Source: Jilunia laotingensis | GTDB taxonomy: Bacteria; Bacteroidota; Bacteroidia; Bacteroidales; Bacteroidaceae | Assembly: GCF_014385165.1 (NCBI RefSeq) | Contig: NZ_JACRTF010000001.1 | Span: forward strand, 2,418,001-2,482,000 | Direction: 5' to 3' | DNA: 64,000 nt | Shown: piece after piece, positions 24,836 through 33,994 of the stretch | Position numbering within the stretch: position 1 is the stretch's first letter | How the letters are laid out: each line of letters opens with the position of its first letter | Made by a program: the position numbers and the translations under genes | The notes under the pieces: model-generated | Database searches by the model: none | The model's input: only the letters and a program-made list of their open reading frames with translations | Told to the model about the DNA's origin: nothing

Positions 24836-26914
24836 TTACAAACCTGTTTCATTTTTGTTTTTCAGGTAATTATAAAACGTATATTGTGCCCGTACACTTT
24901 CTCCTTTCGTCTTATGTTTGAAGACGTTGCGGAGCTTGTCGTCCACGAAACAGGCTTTTTGGTTGTCGGAGAGTTGGATGTCCAGCATGTCGGTCATTTC
25001 TTTTTTCAGGTCGGGATCGAGTATGGGTGTTATTGCCTCGATGCGACGGTAGAGGTTGCGCCGCATCCAGTCGGGCGAACCACAAAAGATTTTAGGATTA
25101 CCGTCATTACCGAAATACCATACACGTGCATGCTCCAGGAAGGAGTCGACGATGCGGGTGATTCGGATGTTTCGGCTATAGGTTTGTCCCGGTATCAGAC
25201 AGCAGATACCCCGGACGATCAGGTCTATTTTTACTCCGCGTTGCGAGGCTTCATACAAACGGTCGATCATATGGGAATCTTGCAGGCCGTTCATCTTCAG
25301 TATAATTCTGCCTTCCCGTCCCTTTTCCGCCAGCTCTATTTCATGATCGATCAGACGGTTCAGTTCGGGTATCAAGTTGAAACGGGCTACGAGCAACGTA
25401 CTGAATTTAGGATTTTCCTTTTTCCCTTGTAACGTGCGGAAAAGGTTATAAAGGTCTTTCGTTATTTTCGGGTTGCAGGTGAACAGTCCGCAGTCTGCAT
25501 ACAGTGTAGCGGTCTTTTCGTTAAAGTTGCCGGTACCGATGTAAGCAAAATCGCAGGATTTGCCTCCGGTTGGGTTCTTTCGACGGATCAAAGCTACTTT
25601 GGCGTGGACTTTAAGTCCGGGTAAGCTATAAAGGATGCGGATGCCTGCCGACTTCATCATTTCGGCAGTGGCAAGGTTGTTTTCTTCATCAAAACGGGCT
25701 TTGAGTTCAACGAATACCGTGACTTTCTTTCCGTTCTGGGCGGCTGCCAAGAGTGTGTTGATGACGGCCGAGTTCTCTGCTACCCTGTATTGAGTTACCA
25801 TGATTTCCTGCGTTTGCGGGTCGTGGACGGCTTCATAGAGGAAGTGGGTGAAATGCTCGAACGAATGGTAAGGATAATACAATAACAGGTCTTTTTGCTG
25901 GACGTAGTTGAAAACTGACTCTTTTTCATCCAGACAGTTCAGTTTCATGGGCTTGGGCTTTTCTCTCCAGCGCAATGCTTTATTCGGATTGGGAAGTCGG
26001 TGCAGGTCTTCGAGGTTCAAGTGTTTGTCTCCCGGAACCAGCTCTCCCCGGTTTACTTGGAAAGCATCTACCAGAAAATCGAGGAAGTCCTGTGGCATAA
26101 ACCGGTCGTATACGAAACGGCATACGGCACCTATTTTACGCTTTTTTATCTTCTTTTTCACTTGCTCTACCAAGTCGGCAGTGCTTGTGGCATCTTCGAT
26201 CAGGATATCGGCATCGCGGGAAATTTTGATGCAATAACTGCAATCGACATCGTACCCGGGGAAAATTAGCCCGATGTTTGCTTTGATGATATCTTCAATG
26301 AACATCAGATAGTAATCATTGCCTTGTTTGGGTAATTCGATGAAGCGGGGCACTTTACTATAGGGAAGCTTCATCACAAAGTATTGCACATGTTCCGGAT
26401 CGTTTTCGGAAGTGTTGTGCATGAATAGGCGGACCGCCAGATAGAGTCGGTTGTCACGGAGGAAAGATACAACTTGGTCTTTGCCTACCGGTACGGGTTG
26501 GAGGAAAGGGAATATCTCTTCCCGGAAGAAGTTGCGTACGAATTCCTGGTGGAAAGGTTCGACATTGCGGCTTTGGTAAAAGATGATGTGGTTCTTTCGG
26601 AGTGCAGGCAATATTTTGTGTTCATAGATGCGGACACGGTCCTCCAGTTGCCTGTTCACTTCCTGATTGATTTCTTCTACCAGCTTTGCGGCCGATTGCA
26701 CGGTTTCTTCATCACTTTGTGTGACACCGGAGGCTACGGCTTTGTGGTCGGCTACTCGGATTTTATAGAATTCTTCCAGATTGGAGGAGTATATGGAAAT
26801 GAAATTAATACGTTCATAGACTGGCAAGCGGTCGTCATCCGCTTCCAGCAATACGCGATAATTGAAAGATAACCAACTTATATCCCGTTTAAAGTAATGA
26901 TATTTGTTTTCCAT
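24836..26914 (-). CDS. ppk1: polyphosphate kinase 1
   Basis: About 692 residues from the ATG at 26912-26914 (MENKYHYFKRDISWLSFNYRVL), the standard PPK1 start; an earlier in-frame start (26953) is less likely. All PPK1 parts are visible: N domain with FKRDISWLSFN, head domain, and the two PLD-like C domains with the phospho-His region LPGLKVHAKVALIRRK, IGTGNFNEKTATLYADCGLFT and the C-terminal RIVDSFLEHARVWYFGN. It makes polyphosphate from ATP. Likely co-transcribed with the Pit gene; it has a divergent promoter shared with a phosphodiesterase gene. Confidence 0.96.
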   Translation of the reverse strand: MENKYHYFKRDISWLSFNYRVLLEADDDRLPVYERINFISIYSSNLEEFYKIRVADHKAVASGVTQSDEETVQSAAKLVEEINQEVNRQLEDRVRIYEHKILPALRKNHIIFYQSRNVEPFHQEFVRNFFREEIFPFLQPVPVGKDQVVSFLRDNRLYLAVRLFMHNTSENDPEHVQYFVMKLPYSKVPRFIELPKQGNDYYLMFIEDIIKANIGLIFPGYDVDCSYCIKISRDADILIEDATSTADLVEQVKKKIKKRKIGAVCRFVYDRFMPQDFLDFLVDAFQVNRGELVPGDKHLNLEDLHRLPNPNKALRWREKPKPMKLNCLDEKESVFNYVQQKDLLLYYPYHSFEHFTHFLYEAVHDPQTQEIMVTQYRVAENSAVINTLLAAAQNGKKVTVFVELKARFDEENNLATAEMMKSAGIRILYSLPGLKVHAKVALIRRKNPTGGKSCDFAYIGTGNFNEKTATLYADCGLFTCNPKITKDLYNLFRTLQGKKENPKFSTLLVARFNLIPELNRLIDHEIELAEKGREGRIILKMNGLQDSHMIDRLYEASQRGVKIDLIVRGICCLIPGQTYSRNIRITRIVDSFLEHARVWYFGNDGNPKIFCGSPDWMRRNLYRRIEAITPILDPDLKKEMTDMLDIQLSDNQKACFVDDKLRNVFKHKTKGESVRAQYTFYNYLKNKNETGL

Positions 26915-26930
26915 TGCGTTAAGATTTGCC

Positions 26931-26938
26931 CAAATATA
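26931..26938 (-). promoter_or_regulatory. -7 box for ppk1
   Basis: TATATTTG on the minus strand matches TAnnTTTG, 16 bases before the ppk1 ATG. It is back to back with the plus-strand box at 26941-26948, with only two bases between. Confidence 0.5.
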
Positions 26939-26940
26939 GT

Positions 26941-26948
26941 TACCTTTG
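26941..26948 (+). promoter_or_regulatory. -7 box for the YfcE-like phosphodiesterase gene
   Basis: TACCTTTG matches TAnnTTTG, 20 bases before the ATG at 26969. The -33 region of this promoter would fall on the ppk1 start codon. Confidence 0.5.
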
Positions 26949-26968
26949 TCCACATAAACAAAGAAACT

Positions 26969-27460
26969 ATGATGAAAATTGGATTATTGTCGGATACGCA
27001 TGCTTGGTGGGATGAAAAGTACCTGGAATATTTTGAACCTTGCGATGAAATCTGGCATGCAGGAGATATCGGTTCTGTGGAAATAGCCGAAAAGTTGGCG
27101 GCCTTCCGTCCCTTTCGTGCCGTTTATGGGAATATTGACGGACAGGAGATTCGTAAGATGTTTCCGCAAGTGAATCGTTTTACCGTGGACGGTGCCGAAG
27201 TGCTGATCAAGCATATCGGTGGCTATCCCGGGAAGTATGATCCTTCTATTATCGGAAGTCTGATGACACGTCCGCCGAAATTGTTCATTAGCGGGCATTC
27301 GCATATCTTGAAAGTGAAGTATGACAAGACGCTGGATATGCTGCATATCAATCCCGGAGCAGCGGGTATGTCGGGATTTCACAAAGTGCGTACCATGGTA
27401 CGGTTTGTGATAGACAATGGAGCATTTAAGGATTTGGAGGTGATAGAGCTGGCCGGTTGA
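26969..27460 (+). CDS. metallophosphoesterase, YfcE/MJ0936 type
   Basis: About 163 residues with the small calcineurin-like phosphodiesterase motifs in order: LSDTHAWWD, WHAGDIGS, YGNIDGQ, LIKHIGGYPG and SGHSHILKV. Two metal ions would be held by these Asp/His/Asn residues. Such proteins hydrolyse phosphodiesters; the natural substrate is unclear. I placed the start at the MM pair (26969/26972), because the upstream extension overlaps the promoter and ppk1 start. It is divergent from ppk1, with overlapping promoters. Confidence 0.9.
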   Translation: MMKIGLLSDTHAWWDEKYLEYFEPCDEIWHAGDIGSVEIAEKLAAFRPFRAVYGNIDGQEIRKMFPQVNRFTVDGAEVLIKHIGGYPGKYDPSIIGSLMTRPPKLFISGHSHILKVKYDKTLDMLHINPGAAGMSGFHKVRTMVRFVIDNGAFKDLEVIELAG

Positions 27461-27462
27461 TA

Positions 27463-28353
27463 TTACTTGTTTCCGGGGAAGAGTCCGAAAGTCTTTCGTT
27501 TATATTCCATAATATCTTTCATCCGTTCTTTTTGGGGCTTCTTTGGCCTTTTTACACTTTTATGCAGAAAGATCGGGAAGCCGATTCCCGCACTGAAATT
27601 AAGTTCCCGGCCGAGAGTGGTGCTTCCAAAGATGTGGTGCTTCCGGACTTCCTTACTATAGGAATTGGTTTCTACATAACCTATTTTGGTGTTTTGTAAA
27701 GGTTGCATATAGTTTATGTCGGCAAACAAATAGCATCGGGTACTTACTTTATAATTTATGCTCATGCCTAAAGATAACTCCACGATGGTCACTAAACTTT
27801 GGTAGTCTGAATAATTGGAAGTATATATGTTATAAAGTTCATTCGTGCCTTTCCCTTTTAATCTGGCCGAGATGTCCTGACGGTTCATTGAGTTAAAACC
27901 TATTCCTATTTTGGGATAAAATGCCCAATGGGTGTTTTCAATCCGGTATGTCGCTCCAAAATCGACTGTAGTGGTGACTTTTGAGTAACTGTCTATATCC
28001 CGGGCGTAATTCTTAATATAATAGTTTGTTTCAAACGGGCGACAAACTTCTGCTTGGCAATCTCTTATTTCATCTCCGTTCATCTTAAGCTTAAGATCGA
28101 AATACCATCCCCAATGCTTAGAAAAAAAATGTAGCAAGCGCATATCCATAGTAGGGATGGTGCTTTTCCTATCTGAAAGCACAGTGACAACATTGGACTT
28201 TACTCTATGGGTCAGATCAAAGTTTACTCCGCCACTAAGATCTATTTGGATCAGCTTATTGGACTTTTGAGGTGCTGGGATCGACAAGTTGTCTTGTGCT
28301 TGAGCCATCAAGAACAGGCATGATAGTGCTATGAGAAGGTAAATTTGTTTCAT
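27463..28353 (-). CDS. putative outer-membrane beta-barrel protein
   Basis: A 296-residue protein with a signal peptide (MKQIYLLIALSCLFLMAQAQ) and many alternating amphipathic strands rich in aromatics (WGWYFDLKLKM, VDFGATYRI, FYPKIGIGFNSM, TIVELSLGMSINYKV, CYLFADINYMQPL, GRELNFSAGIGFPIFL), as expected for a small barrel. After the last strand there is an unusual ~35-residue strongly basic tail (KRPKKPQKERMKDIMEYKRK). It forms a pair with the lipoprotein gene upstream (13-base gap). No family name is certain. Confidence 0.75.
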   Translation of the reverse strand: MKQIYLLIALSCLFLMAQAQDNLSIPAPQKSNKLIQIDLSGGVNFDLTHRVKSNVVTVLSDRKSTIPTMDMRLLHFFSKHWGWYFDLKLKMNGDEIRDCQAEVCRPFETNYYIKNYARDIDSYSKVTTTVDFGATYRIENTHWAFYPKIGIGFNSMNRQDISARLKGKGTNELYNIYTSNYSDYQSLVTIVELSLGMSINYKVSTRCYLFADINYMQPLQNTKIGYVETNSYSKEVRKHHIFGSTTLGRELNFSAGIGFPIFLHKSVKRPKKPQKERMKDIMEYKRKTFGLFPGNK

Positions 28354-28366
28354 CGTTCTTTCTTTT

Positions 28367-28933
28367 TTAATAGAGAGTTACATCATCACTTTTGTATTCT
28401 GCCTTTTTACCACTGGATGTGATCAGTTCGATGCTGAAGCGGTGTATGCCCGGCTGAGGGATGGTTGTCAATGCTTTGAAAATTTGGTTGACAGGTTTCA
28501 TATATTTGATGGTGTCTTGTTGACTCGTGATGTCATTTATTTGATATCGGGTAAGGGAGATGGGATAATCCTGAAAACAGGAGGTTACGTTTGCTCCTTT
28601 GGGGAACTCTTCATTAAAAGTTTCTTCGGTATATATGTTTAATTCTGTAATTCCATCTTCTAAAAGATATAATATGTTTTGGGGACAGTCTTCAGGAAAA
28701 GTGTCGGCATCGGAGAATAGCCTGATTTCAAGTATGTAAGCTTCTTTTTTTATTCGTCCGTTGGTAGGCGTTTGTGGCATTTCCCCTTCGTTATCCCAAG
28801 AATGGATTTCGACATTAGTCAGAATGCAGGGACGGGTTTCCCACATCGTTTCTGCGTCATATTCGTCGCAAGTCATAGCAGATGTACTGAGAAGCAGCAA
28901 AAGCATGATTATTTGTAGAGAGTGTCGTTTCAT
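28367..28933 (-). CDS. putative lipoprotein (DUF5034-like)
   Basis: About 188 residues from the ATG at 28931-28933 (MKRHSLQIIMLLLLLSTSAMTC), giving a clear lipobox with the Cys followed by DEYDAE; the longer in-frame start is unlikely. Mature part is beta-rich with scattered Cys (CILTNVEI, CPQNILY, VTSCFQDYP). I associate this type with DUF5034 of Bacteroides, with moderate certainty. It probably resides on the outer membrane together with the barrel protein encoded 13 bases downstream. Confidence 0.75.
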   Translation of the reverse strand: MKRHSLQIIMLLLLLSTSAMTCDEYDAETMWETRPCILTNVEIHSWDNEGEMPQTPTNGRIKKEAYILEIRLFSDADTFPEDCPQNILYLLEDGITELNIYTEETFNEEFPKGANVTSCFQDYPISLTRYQINDITSQQDTIKYMKPVNQIFKALTTIPQPGIHRFSIELITSSGKKAEYKSDDVTLY

Positions 28934-29086
28934 AAGCCTTGATAGATTGTAAGTGGATTTGGCAATGCCGTATAGTTTATAAATGCACAAAAAGTCAGAT
29001 TATTGCATATACAGTTGTCTTTTTATTTTGTCATTTCGAAATTCTTTCCGTACTTTGCCACATGTAATTATATAAAACAATTGTAT

Positions 29087-29950
29087 ATGAAAGGAATAAT
29101 ACTTGCCGGTGGAAGTGCAACCCGGCTTTATCCACTCTCAAAGGCTATATCGAAGCAGATAATGCCGGTATATGATAAGCCGATGATTTATTATCCGCTT
29201 TCCACACTGATGCTGTCTGGAATTCGCGAGGTGTTGGTAATTTCCACTCCCCGTGATCTGCCCATGTTTCGTGATCTTTTAGGAACGGGTGAGGAGTTGG
29301 GAATGTCCTTTCAATACAAAGTCCAGGAACATCCCAATGGTTTGGCACAAGCGTTTGTATTAGGTGCCGAGTTTCTTGGCGGAGAGCCGGGATGTCTGAT
29401 TTTGGGAGATAACATGTTCTATGGACAAGGATTTTCGACAATGCTGCATCGTGCGGCAGCCATTGAAAAAGGAGCATGTATCTTTGGATATTATGTGAAA
29501 GACCCGCGGGCATACGGGGTGGTCGAATTTAATGAAACGGGAAAAGTGATCTCTCTGGAGGAGAAGCCGTCAGAACCCAAGAGCAACTATGCTGTGCCGG
29601 GACTCTACTTTTATGACGCTACCGTAGTCGAAAAAGCCGCTTCTTTGAAGCCATCCGCCCGTGGAGAGTATGAGATAACAGATTTGAATAAAATCTATTT
29701 GGAAGAAGGTACCTTACAGGTAGAACTTTTCGGACGTGGCTTTGCATGGCTGGATACCGGAAACTGTGATAGTCTGCTGGAAGCGTCCAATTTTGTTGCA
29801 ACCATTCAAAACAGGCAAGGCTTTTATGTCAGTTGTATCGAGGAGATCGCTTGGCGGAACGGCTGGATCACTACCGGTCAGCTTAGATTGCTTGGTGAAA
29901 AACTGGGCAAAACGGAATATGGTAAGTACCTTTTGGATTTAGCTAAATAA
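29087..29950 (+). CDS. rfbA: glucose-1-phosphate thymidylyltransferase
   Basis: About 287 residues from ATG 29087 ([21 protein letters not shown]), the universal RmlA start; a longer frame from 29003 is not likely. Contains the nucleotidyltransferase signature GGSATRLYP, the Lys of [28 protein letters not shown] and the [20 protein letters not shown] segment. It makes dTDP-glucose from dTTP and glucose-1-phosphate. It heads a two-gene operon with rfbB (22-base gap) for dTDP-sugar supply to surface polysaccharides. Confidence 0.97.
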   Translation: MKGIILAGGSATRLYPLSKAISKQIMPVYDKPMIYYPLSTLMLSGIREVLVISTPRDLPMFRDLLGTGEELGMSFQYKVQEHPNGLAQAFVLGAEFLGGEPGCLILGDNMFYGQGFSTMLHRAAAIEKGACIFGYYVKDPRAYGVVEFNETGKVISLEEKPSEPKSNYAVPGLYFYDATVVEKAASLKPSARGEYEITDLNKIYLEEGTLQVELFGRGFAWLDTGNCDSLLEASNFVATIQNRQGFYVSCIEEIAWRNGWITTGQLRLLGEKLGKTEYGKYLLDLAK

Positions 29951-29972
29951 ATAATTAAAATATAAAGATAAT

Positions 29973-31112
29973 ATGAAAACCTATCTTGTGACTGGGGCTG
30001 CCGGTTTTATCGGGGCGAATTACTTGAAGTACATTTTGGCAAAACACGATGATATCCGTGTGGTAGTACTCGATGCGCTGACGTATGCCGGTAATCTGGG
30101 AACTATTGCAAATGATATAGATAATGACCGTTGCATTTTTTTTAAAGGTGATATTTGTGACCGTGAGTTGGCTGACCGTTTGTTTGGCGAGTATAAGTTT
30201 GATTATATCGTGAATTTCGCTGCCGAGAGCCATGTGGACCGCAGCATTGAAAATCCGCAGCTGTTCCTTATGACCAACATTCTGGGTACACAGAATTTGC
30301 TGGATGCTGCCCGTCGCGCTTGGGTGACAGGGAAAGATGAAAATGGCTATCCTACTTGGCGTAAAGGAGTTCGCTACCATCAGGTTTCTACGGATGAGGT
30401 GTATGGTTCTTTGGGAGCAGAGGGTTATTTCCATGAAACGACTCCTCTTTGTCCCCATAGTCCGTATAGTGCATCCAAAACGAGTGCCGACATGGTGGTA
30501 ATGGCTTATCATGATACCTATAAAATGCCTGTGACCATTACCCGTTGTTCCAACAATTACGGCCCGTATCATTTCCCTGAAAAGCTGATACCATTGATTA
30601 TTAAGAATATTCTTGAAGGAAAGAAACTTCCTGTTTATGGTGACGGTAGCAATGTGCGCGATTGGCTTTATGTGGAGGATCACTGTAAAGCGATCGACCT
30701 GGTGGTACGTCAGGGGAAAGAGGGTGAAGTCTATAACGTAGGAGGTCATAATGAAAAGACTAACCTTGAGATCGTGAAACTGACAATTGCTACGATTCGC
30801 CGGTTGATGACGGAAAATCCGTCCTATCGCAAGGTACTGAAGAAACAGGAAAAAGATGCCAATGGGGAAATCGCAATAGACTGGATCAACGAAGATTTGA
30901 TTACTTTCGTAAAGGATCGCCTTGGCCACGACCAACGTTATGCTATCGATCCGACTAAAATCATGAATGCTTTGGGATGGTACCCTGAAACAAAATTTGA
31001 AGTGGGAATCGTGAAGACAATCGACTGGTATCTCAACAACCAGGAATGGGTGGAAGAAGTAACCAGCGGTGATTACCAGAATTATTACGAAAGAATGTAT
31101 AGCAAACGCTGA
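29973..31112 (+). CDS. rfbB: dTDP-glucose 4,6-dehydratase
   Basis: 379 residues, SDR-type with Rossmann motif GAAGFIGANY (residues 8-17), FAAESHVDRSI, the catalytic STDEVYG and YSASK (Tyr/Lys), and RNYGPYHFPEKLIP-like substrate segment (CSNNYGPYHFPEKLIP). Converts dTDP-glucose to dTDP-4-keto-6-deoxyglucose. A ~25-residue extra stretch after KLTIATIRRL (MTENPSYRKVLKKQEKDANGEIAIDWI) is typical of Bacteroides members. The rfbC and rfbD genes for dTDP-rhamnose are not adjacent in this window. Confidence 0.97.
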   Translation: MKTYLVTGAAGFIGANYLKYILAKHDDIRVVVLDALTYAGNLGTIANDIDNDRCIFFKGDICDRELADRLFGEYKFDYIVNFAAESHVDRSIENPQLFLMTNILGTQNLLDAARRAWVTGKDENGYPTWRKGVRYHQVSTDEVYGSLGAEGYFHETTPLCPHSPYSASKTSADMVVMAYHDTYKMPVTITRCSNNYGPYHFPEKLIPLIIKNILEGKKLPVYGDGSNVRDWLYVEDHCKAIDLVVRQGKEGEVYNVGGHNEKTNLEIVKLTIATIRRLMTENPSYRKVLKKQEKDANGEIAIDWINEDLITFVKDRLGHDQRYAIDPTKIMNALGWYPETKFEVGIVKTIDWYLNNQEWVEEVTSGDYQNYYERMYSKR

Positions 31113-31155
31113 TCAGAAGAGATTAGTGACGAACAAATTATCTCATGGGTTGCAT

Positions 31156-32049
31156 TTATAACAGGATCAGCCACACTGAAATGAGTATTCCCATCAACAG
31201 CATATTACGTGAAGTCTCACCTAGTATGCTGTTCAGTTTTTTACCACTATGAATCTTCACCATTTTTCGCCAGGTCGTGATGTGAAGTATCAGGTAGATC
31301 AGTAAGGCAGGTATCCCGGAAAGCCATGTGCTTGATAAAAGAAACACCCCCAGTACGGTTGCTGCTACTCCTAATATTAAGTATAGATATCTCCCGAAAG
31401 GCTCTCCGAAACGAACCACTACGGTACGCTTTCCACTTCGTGCATCTGCATCACGATCCCGATAATTATTTACTACCAACAGTGTGTCTACGATCAGCCC
31501 GCAGACGAGAGAAGCAATGGTTACATCCGGTGTCCACCCTAATGCCTGAACATAATAAGTTCCTCCTACGGGGACAAAGCCGAAAAAAACAATCACTAAT
31601 ACATCTCCCCAGCCATTGTAGGAGAGAGGGTAGGGGCCGGTTGTATAGAAAAAGGCAAATACTACACATAATAGACCGACTATGATCAACGGCCAACCGG
31701 CATAGAGTAGCAGGGTGCTTCCGATAAGGCATGCCAGAACGACAGTGGTTATGATTCCCTTTTTCATGGCACCGGGTGATACCCATCCTTGGGTACATGC
31801 CCGTTCTGGTCCCAGACGGTCTTCCCGGTCTGTCCCTTTCAGGAAATCGAAAAGATCATTGATAAAGTTGGCGGCTATCTGCATCAGTCCGGCAAATAGA
31901 AAACAGACCAATGCAGGTATCCATTGAAATTGTCCGTCGGCATAGGCTAATGCCGTGCCGACAAGCACCGGAGTAGCGGCTCCTGCCAATGTTTTAGGGC
32001 GTGCGGCAAGGACCCAAGCGTGTAATGAATTTCGTTTTATTTCTTCCAT
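31156..32049 (-). CDS. menA: 1,4-dihydroxy-2-naphthoate polyprenyltransferase
   Basis: About 297 residues from ATG 32047-32049 (MEEIKRNSLHAWVLAARPKTLAGA). UbiA-family membrane enzyme with eight or nine helices, the first Asp-rich motif NFINDLFDFLKGTDRED and the second, YRDRDADARSGKRT. It attaches the polyprenyl chain to DHNA in menaquinone synthesis, at the inner membrane. It stands alone, convergent with rfbB. A -7 box lies only 4 bases before the ATG. Confidence 0.94.
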   Translation of the reverse strand: MEEIKRNSLHAWVLAARPKTLAGAATPVLVGTALAYADGQFQWIPALVCFLFAGLMQIAANFINDLFDFLKGTDREDRLGPERACTQGWVSPGAMKKGIITTVVLACLIGSTLLLYAGWPLIIVGLLCVVFAFFYTTGPYPLSYNGWGDVLVIVFFGFVPVGGTYYVQALGWTPDVTIASLVCGLIVDTLLVVNNYRDRDADARSGKRTVVVRFGEPFGRYLYLILGVAATVLGVFLLSSTWLSGIPALLIYLILHITTWRKMVKIHSGKKLNSILGETSRNMLLMGILISVWLILL

Positions 32050-32053
32050 GCGG

Positions 32054-32061
32054 CAAAGATA
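32054..32061 (-). promoter_or_regulatory. -7 box for menA, very close to the start codon
   Basis: TATCTTTG on the minus strand (TAnnTTTG), followed by GCCGC-type spacer and the ATG within 4-5 bases; as with thyA, this predicts a leaderless mRNA. Confidence 0.45.
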
Positions 32062-32371
32062 CTTCAAAATTCCTTATCTTTGTCCCCTTCTATTCCAAAG
32101 AATCTTGATGGGATGAAGCGACAAAAGCGAGAAGAGTCTGTCTTTATTTTGTCCGGTATTAACATGGCGTAGATGATTGTCTGTTTTTAACGCTGATGCA
32201 TAGTCTTTGTCGTGAACTCTTTTTGGAACCTTGCTCGTTCTATAGGGTGACATAGTGGGCTATGCAACGCATGAAATGAAAAGACAGGCCGAAAAGTAAG
32301 TTAAAAGGGACCGGATTAAGCATGAATAAGAGGGAGTTTTGAGCTGATTCTAATTAATTTAAAATATTTCA
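32062..32371. other. intergenic stretch without an identified gene
   Basis: About 310 bases between divergent menA and the phosphoesterase gene. I see no open frame of interest, no strong hairpin and no repeat; it presumably carries both upstream regions. Confidence 0.4.
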
Positions 32372-33424
32372 ATGATGAGAAAAGTAATATGTTTTCTGTG
32401 TTTGCTTCCTTTGATTTTCACTTCCTGTAAATCAAAGAAGAACCTACTTTCTTCTAACACCTTTCCGGCATTGATTACGGATTCCATCCGACCGGACTCT
32501 TCGGATTATGCCGCGGCACTTTTTACACCGGATCATTCACAATTGAAGGATTTGCAACGCCGGAAGCCGAAGAAGCAGGTTCAGAATACAGCTACCCGGT
32601 CTAAAGCGGAGCTTGTTCCTGCCGGGGTAGCACCGGGAACGGTAATTACCAGTTCAGAGGTTTCACTTTCTACCCTTAAGCAAGGAGTGGAACGGGTGAT
32701 GAATTATGATTTTACTCATCGGGATGTTCCAGAAGCCTTTGATGGTTTCCGGATAGCGTTTATTTCCGATTTGCATTATAAAAGTCTTTTTACGGGGAAA
32801 AGGTTACAAAGACTTGTTTCGTTTCTGCAATCCCAAAATGCAGATGTTTTGCTTATGGGAGGTGATTACCATGAAGGATGCGAGTATGTTCCTGAACTGT
32901 TTGAGGCTCTGTCTCGGGTTAAAACACCTTTGGGTACTTATGGCGTAATGGGAAATAATGATTATGAACAGTGTCATGACGATATTCTCCGGGAGATGAA
33001 ACGCTACGGAATGCATATGCTCGAACACCGTGTCGATACGCTTCGTCGTGACGGGCAGCAGATACTGCTTGCAGGGGTACGCAACCCTTTTGATCTGAAA
33101 CAGAATGGCAAGTCGCCTACGTTGGCACTTTCACCTTCGGACTTTGTGATCTTGCTGGTTCACACTCCCGATTATGTGGAGGATGTGGCAGTGACTAATA
33201 CGGATCTTGCCTTGGCGGGTCATACGCATGGCGGACAGGTACGTATCTTCGGATATGCCCCCATCATTCCTTCACATTATGGAGATCGTTTTCTCACCGG
33301 GCTGCTGTATAATACGGCAAAAGTCCCGATGATTGTTACCAATGGCATCGGAACTTCGAATAAGAATATTCGTTTCGGGGCTCCCGCTGAAGTGGTGATC
33401 ATAACGTTGCATCGCCTTAAATAG
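32372..33424 (+). CDS. lipoprotein metallophosphoesterase (YkuE/calcineurin-like)
   Basis: A 350-residue protein with a lipoprotein signal (MMRKVICFLCLLPLIFTSC) and a variable linker to residue ~110. Then the calcineurin-like core: IAFISDLHYKSLF, LLMGGDYHEGCE, GVMGNNDYEQ, VILLVHTPDYVED and LAGHTHGGQVRIFG, with all metal ligands present. Related YkuE/YaeI proteins hydrolyse UDP-sugars or lipids such as lipid A precursors; this one would face the periplasm. The exact substrate is unknown. Confidence 0.9.
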   Translation: MMRKVICFLCLLPLIFTSCKSKKNLLSSNTFPALITDSIRPDSSDYAAALFTPDHSQLKDLQRRKPKKQVQNTATRSKAELVPAGVAPGTVITSSEVSLSTLKQGVERVMNYDFTHRDVPEAFDGFRIAFISDLHYKSLFTGKRLQRLVSFLQSQNADVLLMGGDYHEGCEYVPELFEALSRVKTPLGTYGVMGNNDYEQCHDDILREMKRYGMHMLEHRVDTLRRDGQQILLAGVRNPFDLKQNGKSPTLALSPSDFVILLVHTPDYVEDVAVTNTDLALAGHTHGGQVRIFGYAPIIPSHYGDRFLTGLLYNTAKVPMIVTNGIGTSNKNIRFGAPAEVVIITLHRLK

Positions 33425-33462
33425 CGTTGATTCTTGAATCTATCTTTTCCGGGAGCTTCCTT

Positions 33463-33831
33463 TTATCTGGTGCATTGGATTTCCACACTTGCGCTATCAA
33501 TATCAGCTCCCATCGGTGGATTCCTTTTTGAGAGTTTGATTTCTATATCGCTAATTGCCGGAAATTCATTGAAGAGCTTTTCAGCTATACGTTTGCAAAC
33601 ATGTTCCAGCAGCCGGGAGGGGATGTCCATTTCTTCTTTCAGGATTCTGTGTACTTCGGCATAGCTGACGGTATCTTCTATCTCATCGGTCTCGGCAGCC
33701 TGTGCAATGTCCACTTTCAGCCTTAAGTTGATAGTAAATTCATTGCCAATCGTGGTTTCCTGTGCTGCTACTCCATGATTGGCGAAGAAGCGTATGTTTT
33801 CTAAAAGTATGTGACTGGAATTGATTCTCAT
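33463..33831 (-). CDS. folB: dihydroneopterin aldolase
   Basis: About 122 residues from ATG 33829-33831 (MRINSSHILLENIRFFANHGV), the usual FolB start; the 12-residue upstream extension is out of character. Signature residues: FFANHGVAAQETTIGNEF (Glu for pterin), TVSYAEVHRIL (Tyr) and KLSKRNPPMG (catalytic Lys region). It cleaves dihydroneopterin in folate synthesis. It is single on the minus strand with a 22-bp repeat array about 164 bases upstream. Confidence 0.92.
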   Translation of the reverse strand: MRINSSHILLENIRFFANHGVAAQETTIGNEFTINLRLKVDIAQAAETDEIEDTVSYAEVHRILKEEMDIPSRLLEHVCKRIAEKLFNEFPAISDIEIKLSKRNPPMGADIDSASVEIQCTR

Positions 33832-33994
33832 GCGTACGTTTAAATTAAAGTTGATTGTCTCTCGCAAATGTATATGAAATGCTCCGTTTTTCAGTAAGGA
33901 ATGGTTGGAAAAGATGTGAATGCTTAAGATTTTTTTTGTCGATCTCCCTTCGTTTTTTTGCTTTTTCTTTGACTAATTATTGACACTGTTATCT

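Noticed and set aside
29955-30935. 326-codon open frame on the minus strand opposite rfbB
   Set aside because: It is a full antisense shadow of a clearly recognised gene, has no family features and its composition follows from rfbB codon use.
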